From contig NAJO01000025.1 of assembly GCA_002077065.1 (NCBI GenBank), forward strand, positions 186,001 through 250,000: 64,000 bases of DNA. Reading direction: 5' to 3'. The translations under genes were made by a program, and so were the position numbers. Position 1 is the stretch's first letter. Every line of letters starts with the position of its first letter. The stretch comes from Cryoendolithus antarcticus (taxonomy: Eukaryota; Ascomycota; Dothideomycetes; Cladosporiales; Cladosporiaceae). Positions 9,301 through 18,981 of the stretch are shown here, piece after piece. The notes beneath the pieces are model-generated. The model saw nothing but the letters and a program-made list of their open reading frames with translations, did no database searches and had not been told where the DNA came from.

Positions 9301-11986
9301 CAGCAATCTGGTTCACCAAGGCCTTCGTGGGTGCGATGTATATGAGCACACCGTCGTCGTCAGCTTCGAGGATCTTGCGCATGGCGTAGAAGGAGATGAA
9401 TGTCTTGCCAGCGCTGGTCGGCGCCACCACGAACAAGCTTTTGTTGGCATCGATACCGTCGAGCACTCGGCGCTGCCAGCCATCCGGATTGAATTCAACA
9501 CGGCTGTCTGGAGCGGAGTCGAAGCTACGCTCCAAGTATGGTCCGCAGTGTAGCAGCTGAAAGTCCGTAGCCGACTCTTCAATTGCGGTAGACTCCACCT
9601 TGGTAGGTAGCGCGAATTTGAACGCCAACTTACGGTCTGGAAGGCCGTCCATAACGGGCGCGGGGGGCATCGGGGGCAAGTTGAGTGCCTTGGACGTCAT
9701 GTCCACGCAGCTGACGGTAGTCTTGGTGAGGCCATCGCTCTTCATAACGGCCCGTGCAACGTCCCAGATCAATGCAACCAACTCGATCCTCCGCTCCTGC
9801 TCTTTCTGGCGGCAGGCTTCGAGCCAGAATTGCACGAGGCAATGCAACATGTAAAGGCGGACTTCGGCCTCGACGACTTCTTTCCACTCCTTGCGAACTG
9901 TAGCGAGGTAGTCTTTGGCTTTTCGGAAGCGAGCCCGTGGGTCGCTCTCGACTTCAATGTTTTTACACACGAGTGCCCATGCACCGGCGACTTTGTTGCC
10001 GGCAGCCTCATCCTTCTTGGCTCTCTCAGCTGCGATATTCTGCAGCATGGCCTGCTTGCCAGCGTTCTGCTTTGCATTTTTACCACCTTTCTGAGGTGCA
10101 GGCTTGCGCTTTGCAGCACTGTCAGATGCGTCTGAGTCTGCTGGCGATGAAGCCGCCGACTTCTTTGCATGTGACTTGGTCTTGTCCACTCCGTTCTCTG
10201 CAGGCGCAGCGAATGACTTTGCCGTCCCCGCGATGATGGTCTCAGGGTCCAGACTCCGGCCGATCGAATTTGTCAGACTGGCAGCGTAGGTTGCCATCTC
10301 TGCCATGAACTTCTGCTCGCGCTTGGCAGCCCAGAAAGCATCCTTCGCCGCTTTCTTCTCTTCTTGTGGTGTAGGGGCGACCTTCTTCACCAGAGGTCTC
10401 TTGTAGTTGTGCCAGTGTGTCACTTCACGGAAAATCTTGTGTGATGCCTGAGATTGCTCTTCTCCAGCAATTTCGCTGATCTCGAGCTTGACAGACTCCA
10501 TGTGCTTGTCGAATACGGGATTAGAAAAGGGCAGTACGCGGAGGTCGCTTGTTGGCCCGATCTCTGCTGCTCCACGAGCACTCTGCTTCTCAGCAGGTGT
10601 AGGCTGCGCATCACTTGGGAGTCCCGTATTGGTCAAGTGTCGAACCGCTTCGCAGAGCGTCTTGAAGTGGTCTAGGACCTCCTTGCTAGGTGCCGACACT
10701 CCGCTCGTAAGCTGCAGGAACAAGCGGCCATCGACAGCGTCGGAGATATCACACCCTTTCGGATCATCGAAGGTATCGGACCAAGCGCCTGATTGTAGGA
10801 TTGCTTCTAGAAGACCAGCTACAGCAACCAAAAAGTCCTGCGCGCCCTCCGTACCTCTGGATGCTTCAAGCCTCCTCGATGCCAGTGGTAGATATTTCAG
10901 CAGTGCGGTGTGTAGTAGAAGATCGCAGGAAAATCGAGCAGTCTCGGGAGAGATGCCTTCCCTTATCTGATCAGCGACTGCAATGACGACAAGAGTCTCT
11001 CGCTCCGTCAAATTTGGCGACTTCTCGTGCAGTGTTGCAAGATCGTCTTCCAAGTTGGCGACGGTGCTTTTGTTGGGATGCTGTGGCTTGACGAGAGCTC
11101 CTTGACGCAGCGCATATCGATCGCGAGTCTCCAAGACCATATTCATGACTTTCGTGTCACGCCACTCCAACCCATTCACGAGGGCGACGTTGTAGCCACG
11201 GGAAATGAACGACATGATCATCTCGCGGAGAGCGATACGATTGCCTTTCTGCATGCTTCCCTTATCTGAGGTCATAATCTTGCCTTTGCGGTTGATAGCC
11301 GAAGCGCCGTCGTGAGCCATGAGAAAGTAAGGGCTTGTTGAGTGTAAGTAGTCGGCAAACTCATCTGACTTGTACGTCGGAAAGACGTGGACCTTGACGG
11401 TGGGATGCGCTTTCCTGAGGTTGATCTGGAGGTGGCGGATGATAGCTGCTCGAGCCAGGAAGTATTTCGGTGCGTTCGCCTTGTCTGCGGAAGGTGGGAG
11501 ACATAGTCCTCGGTTGCTGTCGAAGAAGGCGATGTGGAAGTTGGCTTTGCGTTGAACCATGGCATGTAAGAAGTACTCGACGGTGTATACTGCATGTAGT
11601 TGCTGGAGACCAGTTGCAAAGTCCAAGTTCTTATCTTCAAAACAGCGTAACAGCATGGAGTCACCATCGAGAAGGAAGAGTTCGCTACCGGCATAGTCGC
11701 CGATCAGATCGACTCGTCGTGAGAGGAGCTTTTTGTAGGTCAAGGCAACGCGCTTCTCCTTAGCCTCATCGTCTTCGTTCTCTAGATCGACGTCTGAGTC
11801 GACCTCTGACGAATCGTCACTCTCCTCGCCGTCTGCATCGCTCTCTGCATCGTCGCTCTGGCTAGATCCCGACTTGTCATCGTTTGATTTGGGATCAGTA
11901 TCTTCGCCGGACTCAGCATCCCAGCTATCGAGGACTTCATCTTCGTTGGTCACCGCATCGTTGTTGGATGGGTGTGGCGTGCTCAT
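6302..11986 (-). CDS. DDX60-like Ski2-family RNA helicase
   Basis: One uninterrupted frame of about 1,894 residues from the ATG at 11986. The frame is open 40 codons further upstream but has only a GTG there. The N-terminus is very acidic (Asp/Glu/Ser, about 10-75). It is followed by a conserved region (about 90-320) like the PIN-like N-terminal part of DDX60 proteins. Helicase motifs are complete: I APTSAGKT (about 855), Ia PTKALVNQ, II DEVH (about 960), III SATVGN (about 990), V ATGTLALGINMP (about 1378) and VI QCAGRAGRRG (about 1405). A Lys/Glu-rich insert lies between the RecA lobes and a long helical C-terminus follows. The DEVH box and architecture place it in the Ski2-like group near DDX60, which in mammals is linked to antiviral RNA sensing; its fungal role is not established. 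A yeast Ski2 assignment is less likely because of the size and the N-terminus. Confidence 0.88.
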   Translation of the reverse strand: MSTPHPSNNDAVTNEDEVLDSWDAESGEDTDPKSNDDKSGSSQSDDAESDADGEESDDSSEVDSDVDLENEDDEAKEKRVALTYKKLLSRRVDLIGDYAGSELFLLDGDSMLLRCFEDKNLDFATGLQQLHAVYTVEYFLHAMVQRKANFHIAFFDSNRGLCLPPSADKANAPKYFLARAAIIRHLQINLRKAHPTVKVHVFPTYKSDEFADYLHSTSPYFLMAHDGASAINRKGKIMTSDKGSMQKGNRIALREMIMSFISRGYNVALVNGLEWRDTKVMNMVLETRDRYALRQGALVKPQHPNKSTVANLEDDLATLHEKSPNLTERETLVVIAVADQIREGISPETARFSCDLLLHTALLKYLPLASRRLEASRGTEGAQDFLVAVAGLLEAILQSGAWSDTFDDPKGCDISDAVDGRLFLQLTSGVSAPSKEVLDHFKTLCEAVRHLTNTGLPSDAQPTPAEKQSARGAAEIGPTSDLRVLPFSNPVFDKHMESVKLEISEIAGEEQSQASHKIFREVTHWHNYKRPLVKKVAPTPQEEKKAAKDAFWAAKREQKFMAEMATYAASLTNSIGRSLDPETIIAGTAKSFAAPAENGVDKTKSHAKKSAASSPADSDASDSAAKRKPAPQKGGKNAKQNAGKQAMLQNIAAERAKKDEAAGNKVAGAWALVCKNIEVESDPRARFRKAKDYLATVRKEWKEVVEAEVRLYMLHCLVQFWLEACRQKEQERRIELVALIWDVARAVMKSDGLTKTTVSCVDMTSKALNLPPMPPAPVMDGLPDRKLAFKFALPTKVESTAIEESATDFQLLHCGPYLERSFDSAPDSRVEFNPDGWQRRVLDGIDANKSLFVVAPTSAGKTFISFYAMRKILEADDDGVLIYIAPTKALVNQIAAEIQARFSKNFKYGGRSVWAIHTRDYRINNVLGAQVIVTVPHVAQILLMAPGNANGWSTRVKRIIFDEVHSIGQAEDGVVWEQLLLLANCPIIALSATVGNPEEFSGWLESTQNAIGNELTTVHHPHRYSDLRKYFYVPPQRFAFNALPAKAAFGTLGLEGLIGFNYVHPVGALVDRSRGIPEDLALEPRDCFFLYHAMKGHQTDAYPMPMSLSPANALPKELRKKEILQWEKDLKDVLRKWMADNSSPYAGLLKELEAEFRDEKREVLQATNTADSTATDSYEVKEDPTSSTLPMLCRLHEQDALPAILFNYDRHQCENICEIVLNQLQESEATQRKSGPKWQKTLEKWEQWKKIQLKEAKTAKAASKAKKSKGDDEDGDRESKLDQARDAGGADTSVWDNFNPDAAQEGYHFADFSRVQQSELDKYTGQLGARGIAQWLIDALGRGIGVHHAGMNRKYRQIVEILFRKGFLRVIIATGTLALGINMPCKTVVFSGDSVFLTALNFRQCAGRAGRRGFDLLGNVVFQGISREKVCRLISSRLPDLNGHFPITTTLVLRLFTLLHESKNAKYAISAINALLSQPRLHMGGQSFKDQTMHHLRFSIEYLRRQYLLSPSGATLNFAGLVSHLYFTENSSFAFHALLKEGYFHELCANINKQEKATTETLMLIMAHLFQRIPCRQSDQEFREKMKRASSIIFLPPLPKKAAHILREHNRQTLDIFKTYVETFVEQHVDHADRQLPLTGLMAGGEGEATDAVRALPPTHIRSAFVALSGASDQFTSIHDLCQTVRDGVFLEEAVIPHIDVYPDEMEVPLNAWLLDFFKHGDINTIEKANGIRRSDIWFLLNDFSLALATIITSLQNFMKIKEGTDVDMLDVMGSLDAREEAEDTRAGDAEAESEVSGPASSIADSAYGGPVPERPKVVSSLRKAKNADSWEDLADEESTRAEVEARQKADKQRLEAGYEEGPAWEKEEGLRNVLKALQVLHAEFSLKFKAMWA

Positions 11987-12457
11987 CACCACAAATACTG
12001 AGGTTGTGATGTCGCTTGTGATTTTGATGAAATGCGTTTGTGTGCTACCAGTCGAATGTGTAATGCTGCCACGAGATGCTATCCGTTGAGATTCCAGATC
12101 TGGCACTGTGGTGTAATGAGTGACAACAGATAGGATCAGGGAAGCTTTATGATGGGTGTGAAGTGCAGTGGAAGGTGAAGTTCGACTACACCGAACCGGT
12201 GAGGTGCTGAGTTGGGTTTCACTTCATGTGGCAATTTGCTTGGCGTCTGTATGGATGGCTCTACAACACATTCACATTTCACTGAGGAAGTGCACCTTTC
12301 GGGATGCACGTCTGATGAATTCGATATTTGAGCAACATGTAGTGATTTTTGCTGATCATCTGTATAGGTCGTGACGATATCAAAACCGTGTCCGCCGCTC
12401 ATAGGTGCTCAGGATCGACACACCACTCATTCAACCAGGCGTACCATTATTTCCCCC
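11987..12457. promoter_or_regulatory. Promoter region of the helicase gene
   Basis: A 471-bp gap upstream of the helicase ATG that also holds the 3' flank of the GNAT gene. I see no recognisable motif cluster or additional gene. Confidence 0.4.
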
Positions 12458-13162
12458 CTAGATCGATTCATTACCCTCATATGAATGCCCGTTCGTGCTT
12501 CCGTTAGTCTTTGCATGCATTGCTGACTTCCGCGGTCGGATCAGCCATGCATAAGCACTCTTCGACCGATCTGCCCAGTGCGGTGGCAGAGGCAGCTCCA
12601 CCTGCTTCTGGAATACGAAGCCGTTCTTCTCGTAGAGGCCCTTGCCAAATACAGAGCTCTCCACGATGACCTCGAAGTCCAATCCGTCCGCCTTCTCCAA
12701 ACCCCATGCCAGAAGCTCGTGTCCAACGCCTTGGCGCTGGAATGCAGGATCGATGGCGAGGATGTCGAGGTTTACCACATTGCCCTTCGCGGCTTCAACA
12801 TGCGCAACACGATCCTTGTTGAACTCGTCGATGAGATGTTGGGCGTACTGCTTTTCCTCTTCGCTTGGCCAGTAGTCACCCTTTGCTGTTTGGCGATCTG
12901 CGTAACGGTCTTGGTAGACGTTCCACTTTGCGAATCCAGCGATAGATCCGGTTTCGCTGTCGACTGCCTTGAAGTAGTTCGTGAGAGGATCGGCCTGCTT
13001 GTAGGCCAAGAAGCGGTCGCCGCCTATCTTTCGGCCTTTGGGCGTCCAGTGCTTAGGGTATGAAGCGTCCCAGAATGGCTCGTTCCGTTGGAACGCGGAC
13101 GAAGCAACCTCAAATATGCGGTGCATGTCGGCATCTTCTGCTGGAAGCACAGTGAAAGGCAT
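12458..13162 (-). CDS. GNAT-family N-acetyltransferase
   Basis: A single-exon gene of 234 residues starting at an ATG. The acetyl-CoA binding motif A is visible as VNLDILAIDPAFQRQGVG (R/QxxGxG) at about 129-146. It is followed by the motif B region LDFEVIVESSVFGKGLYEKNGF, typical of the fungal GNAT proteins that carry an N-terminal DADMHRIFEVASSAF segment. Such enzymes transfer an acetyl group from acetyl-CoA to an amine; the substrate cannot be read from the sequence. No targeting signal is seen. The C-terminal 20 residues (Asn/Gly/Ser-rich) are probably disordered. The gene is divergent from SEN15, with 431 bp between the starts. Confidence 0.85.
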   Translation of the reverse strand: MPFTVLPAEDADMHRIFEVASSAFQRNEPFWDASYPKHWTPKGRKIGGDRFLAYKQADPLTNYFKAVDSETGSIAGFAKWNVYQDRYADRQTAKGDYWPSEEEKQYAQHLIDEFNKDRVAHVEAAKGNVVNLDILAIDPAFQRQGVGHELLAWGLEKADGLDFEVIVESSVFGKGLYEKNGFVFQKQVELPLPPHWADRSKSAYAWLIRPRKSAMHAKTNGSTNGHSYEGNESI

Positions 13163-13593
13163 GGTGCCGATTTGAGGCGTCAGAAGCGATCCGATAGTAT
13201 GCTTCCGCTTACTCAGCTCAGACTCAATACAGGAGGCTGCTCCAAGATTTTCGCTGTGGTTGCAGGTAATTCAAACTTGTGACCGCCGGACAGATGATTA
13301 GAGGAATTGGAGGCCGAGCTGGATCGTTGAGTGCACTGGAAAGGAGAGAAGGAAATCAAGGAAAAGACACGCCGACACGCCTACTCCGTCTCTTAGTCAA
13401 TCTTTCCTCCACCTCGGAGTCGGTGTTGGTGTGGAAGGCACGATTGAGAGCTTGGCGATGCAGCTACAACCTCGTGGGCTCAAAAATGTTGGGTTTCGTA
13501 GGGCTGCAGCCGTGGAATGCCGCCAATAGCCGCGCTTCTGTGACTGAGAGCCAACACCACTATCATTTAATTCCGTACGCATGACCAAAGACT
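13163..13593. promoter_or_regulatory. Divergent promoter between the GNAT gene and SEN15
   Basis: A 431-bp shared upstream region. It contains a purine-rich tract around 13338-13372 and pyrimidine-rich sequence nearer SEN15. No further gene is apparent. Confidence 0.45.
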
Positions 13594-14184
13594 ATGGTTC
13601 CTCCGCTGCCTTCAGCGGCGCCGCAGCCCTCGGCGTTGGCTAAGCTCATCGACGCCAATCCTGCCCCGCCAACATCGTCCCACCAATCCCACCTCCACTA
13701 CCTGGCTCTGCAGATTGCTCATAACCTGCGATACCAGCATAATTGGACTGACGTGCGACTTCACTTCAACGCTCAAGACTCGGACAATGTATTTCCTCGA
13801 CCCTTGATCACGGGTCTCCCTCCACAAAGATTATACGTGCACCCGGACGAGCAGATTGCTCTGCTTCAGCGACAAAAAGATGAGGGCAAGACTGGTATGC
13901 CAGAGGTGCATCCCGAGAGAGAGTGGGTGCTGCCGACTCACCTACGCGAGAAGTGGAGTCTGAGGCGATTTGGGGAGGTGTTCGATAAAGTCAGCCTGGT
14001 GCCCACAGCCGATGGCGGAAAAGGCTTGTTCGGCGAGCAAGTGAACGGCCATTTGGCGAACGGACAAGCCAAAGTCAACGAGTGGCGCACCACGAAGAGG
14101 GTTCTTCTAGCAACTCTTGACGACGACAGCACGGTCGTATACTACATCGTACACGATGGCATCGTGAAACCACGTCAGAATTGA
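13594..14184 (+). CDS. SEN15: tRNA-splicing endonuclease subunit Sen15
   Basis: A single exon of 196 residues. Sen15 is a non-catalytic structural subunit of the heterotetrameric endonuclease (Sen2/Sen34/Sen54/Sen15) that cuts introns from pre-tRNAs. The evidence is the central HYLALQIAHNLRYQHNW segment, the LYVHPDEQ block, and the strongly conserved C-terminus LLATLDDDSTVVYYIVHDGI followed by VKPRQN, which is characteristic of fungal Sen15. The insert at about 140-165 (Gly/Asn-rich) is variable. The ATG at 13594 is the first in frame. Length is normal for filamentous fungi. Confidence 0.9.
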   Translation: MVPPLPSAAPQPSALAKLIDANPAPPTSSHQSHLHYLALQIAHNLRYQHNWTDVRLHFNAQDSDNVFPRPLITGLPPQRLYVHPDEQIALLQRQKDEGKTGMPEVHPEREWVLPTHLREKWSLRRFGEVFDKVSLVPTADGGKGLFGEQVNGHLANGQAKVNEWRTTKRVLLATLDDDSTVVYYIVHDGIVKPRQN

Positions 14185-14444
14185 TCAGGGCCTGCGTAGA
14201 AGTCGACTTGACCATGGACCACGCTTAGCCTTGAGGCTCCCGAGCCTGAGAGAGTGTCCGCCGCGCAATTTGATCGACTGGCCTTGTAGGGGTAAGCCGA
14301 TAGCGACCCTCAATCCTGACTAATCTTGTCACTGACACTAGCTACGCAGTATTCGTTACATGTGGCAGACTTGAAACACTAGAGATCTACACTCATCAAG
14401 ATCATTACATGGTACAGAAAATTGCACGATCGCAAGCTTCGTCC

Positions 14445-15308
14445 TCAGATACTCCTTCCTGGAAACTGATGCGCCCCATTGACAACCGCCCTGCCGACCT
14501 GCCGTGCTCGCCTCCGCGCCCGTTCTCGGATTGCCATAAGCACAATCAACGACTCCAAGACAACTTCCCCTGATACTCCGTCCACCTTCCACTCAAGATC
14601 GCCAACACTACCATCATAGCACGCAGTGGAGTCGATCCACACTGCAAGTACCGAGTCATCTTGCGCATCAACAAGCTTGAAGTCCTTGCTGCGGAACCGG
14701 CCAGAACCTAAGTGCGCGTCATGCGTCGGTTTCCAGCACAGCGATCGAGCCGGATGCGTTGCATTGTGGTTTGTGGAGAAGTGCCAGCTCTCGGTGTGGA
14801 ACACTTTCCCCTCGACGACGGAGCTCACGTCTTGCCAACCTGACGCGCTCTCGCCAACGCAGATCTCCATGTTCTTTGACGCGGCAGCAGGGAATATCTT
14901 TGCCTGCCCGAGCACCTCACCCTTAGAGTCGTGGCCTGTGAAGAAGATCATATCTGGCGTGTCCATGGCGGAGTATCGACCAATGTAAAGAATGGACTTC
15001 TTGTTGTCGGCCGCGTAAATTGAAAGGCCAGGGCACGAAAGTGCATGGCGGATCTGGTATCCTCGTGCCAAAGGGAACGATGGTCTGATGGGCCCGGACT
15101 CTACTGCCGGTTGGTGATGCAGTGCAATGTCGAGCGTCGAGTATGATGGCGGACTTGATAGTGCTGGAAGATTGTGGAGGCCAGGCACAAGTTCAGGATT
15201 GTCGAGTGCTTCGAAATAGTCGTCGTTGTGGCCGAATGGACTTGTGGCTGGGTACTGGTCTGCTGGTAGAGGGCGGCCGTTACCCATCCATTCTAGAGGA
15301 CGGGCCAT
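14445..15308 (-). CDS. Conserved fungal protein, possible tubby/LURP-one-like fold
   Basis: A single exon of 287 residues starting at the ATG at 15308. I do not recognise a named family. Residues 85-245 read as alternating beta strands: an N-terminal LSIYAADNKKSILYIGRYS strand pair, a conserved TESWHFSTNH block, a RFRSKDFKLVD block and an LAVWIDST block. They end in a helix (LESLIVLMAIRERARRRARQ). That layout recalls the tubby C-terminal-like/LURP-one fold common in fungal uncharacterised proteins; this is inference only. The first 80 residues are Pro-rich and probably disordered. There is no transmembrane segment except possibly the C-terminal amphipathic helix. The basic tail could bind membranes or nucleic acid. 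Confidence 0.65.
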   Translation of the reverse strand: MARPLEWMGNGRPLPADQYPATSPFGHNDDYFEALDNPELVPGLHNLPALSSPPSYSTLDIALHHQPAVESGPIRPSFPLARGYQIRHALSCPGLSIYAADNKKSILYIGRYSAMDTPDMIFFTGHDSKGEVLGQAKIFPAAASKNMEICVGESASGWQDVSSVVEGKVFHTESWHFSTNHNATHPARSLCWKPTHDAHLGSGRFRSKDFKLVDAQDDSVLAVWIDSTACYDGSVGDLEWKVDGVSGEVVLESLIVLMAIRERARRRARQVGRAVVNGAHQFPGRSI

Positions 15309-15956
15309 AATTCTTCCAAAAGGTCGCGCCTGTTTTGGTTATCGCGGTGTAGATTCTGCGGTGACTCCGAAGCACTGCAGAGTCGCGAAGGGGCGCAAGA
15401 CCGCACGGTAGGATAGAAGAGATACAGTCCCATCGTTTTATATGTACGAATTTAGTCCCTCACGTCACAGAAGCTTTAACTTTTGGCAGGATCAAGCTCT
15501 TCGTGTAGCTGATCCACGCTGATGTGGTTACTTTATGGTCGATCCGTTGGCTGTGCAAGCAGGTAAACCTTAAACTTCGTCCTCCACGTTTGATGAGTGC
15601 CGTTAAAGCCGCGGATATGTACAAGTGACTTCGTATCCTCTATTGTGGAGCACTCAGCACAGGAGCAATGACAGACCACGTGAGCAATGCCATCACGGCG
15701 AGCAGAATTGATGCCCTTGTGCAGGGACAAAGTACTATCGACTATGATGACCAGAAGCTGGCAAACGCCTTCGAAGCCTCGAGACTGCGTGATGTAGAGA
15801 CCGTGATTGAATGCAAGCGCAAGCACCCAGACACTGCCAGACATCCGGCCCAAGTCTCCTGGGCCATCCTAACGCCAGCGCATAAGTCAACCCAAGCCCA
15901 CCCCGAACTCCACGCCAAGCACGCACCGTATCTGAAGACCCAACGATATCCACACC
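15309..15956. other. Intergenic stretch without a supported gene
   Basis: A 648-bp gap holding the promoter of the 15308 gene and the 3' flank of the DUF4097-like gene. A plus-strand ATG frame from 15668 runs to 16000, into the neighbouring gene, but shows no conserved features. Confidence 0.4.
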
Positions 15957-18263
15957 TCAGTCACCAATCCCCAGATCCACGCTCCCACTCACACTCTTAA
16001 AATCAATATGCGCATCCCCACGTCCATTCCTCGCCACGACCCTTTTGCCCACCCCCGGCAGATCGCCAGCATAGTCAACCTTGACATTCTCCCCATGCAG
16101 ACTCAGACTCCCACTCCGAGTCTCACCAGTAATGCGGCCTGCCCACTCCTCAGAGTAGCGCAGATGCATAGATCCTGAGCTGGAGAGGATACGATGCACA
16201 GAGTGGCCATGCTTCTCGTATGACGAGGAGGAAGACTTGTACGCCGGGAGAACGGTGAGAGTGGTGGACCCGGAGCTGGACTCGCAGTGCAGGTTGCTGG
16301 CATAGGCGGACCAAGAGTAAGGCAGGATGGTGGGTGTTATGGAGCCGGAGCTGGTGCGGAAGCTGATGCTGGAGCCGAGGATGTAGGAGCCAGAGATGGA
16401 GGTTGAGTGTGTCTCGATGCGGGAGCGGTAGTCGCGATCGGGCAGGTCTATGGATGTTATGGGGAAGCTGGTGTGGATGCCGCCGGAGTCGGAGGTAGCG
16501 ATGAAGTCTGCTGGCGCTGGGTACTCTTTGTCAACATCTTTGGGTTCTACGGTTGTGGTAATCGAGCCAGAGGATGATTTGAGTAGTAAGAGATCGCGGA
16601 GGGCGTAGGTGCCGTGGATGGAGCCAGACGTCGTCTCAATGATGGTGTGCCGGGAGCTCCAGTACTCTAGGTCCACGTCGCCGCGCACTGCATTGATCGT
16701 GGTCGAATTGGCGATGTTTGCGAAGCTGGTTCTGCCTGCTTCAAACATGCGGAAGATGCCCTTGTCCGCGACCACGTCCAGGTTCGCAGTGACAACCTCC
16801 AAATTATCAAGCTCGACGCCCGCCTTTATCCTGATCGCAACAACTACATCCATGCAGTTGTGCTCATCACCTTTCCAGCCCTTCTCCCATTGCAGGTCCG
16901 GAAACTGCAGCTGCATGCCTGTGTTGTCCATATTGAAGTTCAACGAATAGACTGCCCACACCTTCGAAGTCGCGTACGATGCCGTGATCACTATGTCAAG
17001 CTCTTGATCCTCTGGCGCTGGCTGGATGTAAATGGTGCCGCCGACATCCATCTTTATGGAACTTTTGGGCTCAAGCATCTCAAGGAACGAGAAGTTTGCC
17101 ATTTGGTCGAACTGGAAGCTGACATCCTTACTATAGTGGGCAAGTGGGCAGCTCGAAGACGCTTGGTGAGGCGGCAAGGTCGATTCCGGAGGATCGTCAT
17201 GGTCGCCGATGGGGAATGTGGGTTTGGCAGGCTTCGGGGAGTCAGTGGGTGCTTTGGGGGTCCGCTGGCAACACGTTAGTGAATGCACTGGCTAGTGGGT
17301 GAGGTCGACCAAGCACGACGCTGCTGAAGCAAATTGCGAGTAGCCATGAGCCACGAGATCGAACACTGCTGGAAAATTACTCACAATTGCGCCATGATCG
17401 TCCGCATCGCTTGTTTGGGTCGTGAGCAGCACCACTGCTATCACACCCACTACAACGATCCACTTGAGCCACGACGAGCTGCAGATCTTGCTCACACGTC
17501 TTCGCCAACCTCGTCGCCTTTCGTGCCGCCGATTCTGTCGATTGGCAAGTTCGCCGTGCTCAGCGTCAGTCTCGTCGCTGTACCGGGGGGGTGCTGAGCT
17601 CATGCTCTGCGCCTGCCCGCTTGGGAAGAAAGGTGTGGTGTTTGAAGCTCCTGGCCTACCATCTGAAGTGAACGGGAAATGTGGGCTGTTGCGAGGGTCG
17701 CCATTTGGTCCAAATGGGAAGTTCGGACTATCGCGTGGGTCACCTGCTGGGCCGAACGGGAAGTTGGGGCTCGTGAGAGGGTTGCTTCGAGCACCAAATG
17801 GCCATTGTCGGTCTTGCTCGTGCTCATGCGGTGCTGCCTCTGACTGTGAGGAGATGCTGCCGTAGCTCTGGGGTCGTATCGGCGAACTCGGAGAGGACCC
17901 ATCGCTACCCTCACTACCAGCTCGTCTATGAGCAGTAGCCGCAGCATAATCTGGCGGCGCCGGTCCAGCATCTAGGAGTGGCGTCTGCTCAGTTGATCTC
18001 GGCCATTGTGGCGTTCTTGTAGGCGATGTCGGGGAGCTTCGTGCTGACGGCGATTGCGGTCCTGGCTCTGCGTCGCCGCTTCGACTTTCTGCAGCTTCAC
18101 GCGCTTTCGCGTCTGACTCTGCTGTTACGGAAGAATTTTCCACGAAGTTTTCGCTCGGAAATGCTCGTTGTTCGAAGTAACCATCTGACGGCGAGTTGTT
18201 CTCCGAGTACAGCGAGTCGTGATCGCTCGCGTAGTCCTCCTCGTAAATCCCCGAATTTGCCAT
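15957..18263 (-). CDS. Single-pass membrane protein with DUF4097-like beta-repeat domain
   Basis: Two exons, 18263-17385 and 17264-15957, with a 120-bp intron in phase 0, giving 728 residues. I prefer the ATG at 18263 (MANSGIYEEDYASDHDSLYS) to the in-frame one at 18305. Residues 1-260 are acidic, Ser/Pro-rich and probably cytoplasmic. They include three 14-residue repeats of the type SPNFPFGPxGDPRx. A basic stretch and one transmembrane helix (about 264-280, WLKWIVVVGVIAVVLL) follow. The C-terminal about 430 residues are built of repeated short strands with SSSGSI/TTSGSIHG/TSSGSITP motifs, as in DUF4097-type beta-helix proteins (putative adhesin-like). I infer type II topology with the beta domain outside. 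The function is unknown. Confidence 0.8.
17646..17771 (-). repeat. Three 42-bp tandem coding repeats
   Basis: Three consecutive 42-nt units in the DUF4097-like gene encode SPNFPFGPAGDPRD, SPNFPFGPNGDPRN and SPHFPFTSDGRPGA. The first two are nearly identical at the protein level and differ at many third codon positions, so this is an old rather than a fresh duplication. Confidence 0.8.
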
Positions 18264-18981
18264 CTCGCGCCCTGTTTTCACAATGCCGAAGGAAGAGAGG
18301 ATCAAAGGAATTCACTCACTTCAGTCTCACGACCTGCAAGCCAGCTATAGCTTACGGACGGCGTTCACCCACAACCATGCGACTCATGCCGTGCCTGCGG
18401 AATAATTGCACGAGAGCTTTCATGCAGGTCGTTCGCGGGGTGCCCGCCTCGAGCCAATGGCAGCTCGGCCGCGAACATTTCGGCAGCTCCTTCGCGTGGT
18501 GATAGTCGGTAGTAGATAACAAGTCGTCGTAATCCTCTTGCTACAAGCGGCAGCTGGGTATCGCGTTCTGATGAGAGCGATCCTGTCCGCACGTACGGGC
18601 TCTTCGACATTGATGCCATTGTAATCCCCTGCCTCGGGGGCCATGTAGCGTTTAGGACCATGTAGGGAGACTAGTGTGCAACACGAAGTGCTAGAGACCA
18701 TCGCTTATGTCTTGAAGTTTGGTCAAGCAGTACCTTACGTGCCGTAGAGCTGTCGCGTCGTCGCCTCGTCATGTACGCGACGACCGCTTCGGGCAAAAGG
18801 TAGATAGATCGCCGCCAAGTAGACAGCCCACGCGGTTCCATGCAGCCGGAGTTGACGAACGCCGGGTTGCTGAGTCATGGTCCGCATCTGCATCCACAGT
18901 GGACAATGCGTGATGTTGTCGAGGGCCAGAGAGTGCCAAGTTTCGACATCTCCGCATGGCACCTACCCTCGCTGCGGACAG
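18264..18981. promoter_or_regulatory. Divergent promoter between the DUF4097-like gene and a Zn2Cys6 factor
   Basis: A 718-bp gap between oppositely oriented gene starts. No additional coding frame looks real, and several ATGs precede the transcription-factor start. Only the ATG at 18982 places the zinc finger at the usual distance from the N-terminus. Confidence 0.4.

Noticed and set aside
11986..12106. Forty-codon N-terminal extension of the helicase
   Set aside because: The extension begins with GTG. The first ATG at 11986 gives a normal start followed by the acidic region.
15668..16000. Plus-strand ATG frame of 110 codons
   Set aside because: It overlaps the 3' end of the DUF4097-like gene, and its C-terminal part is low-complexity antisense sequence. 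No family features.
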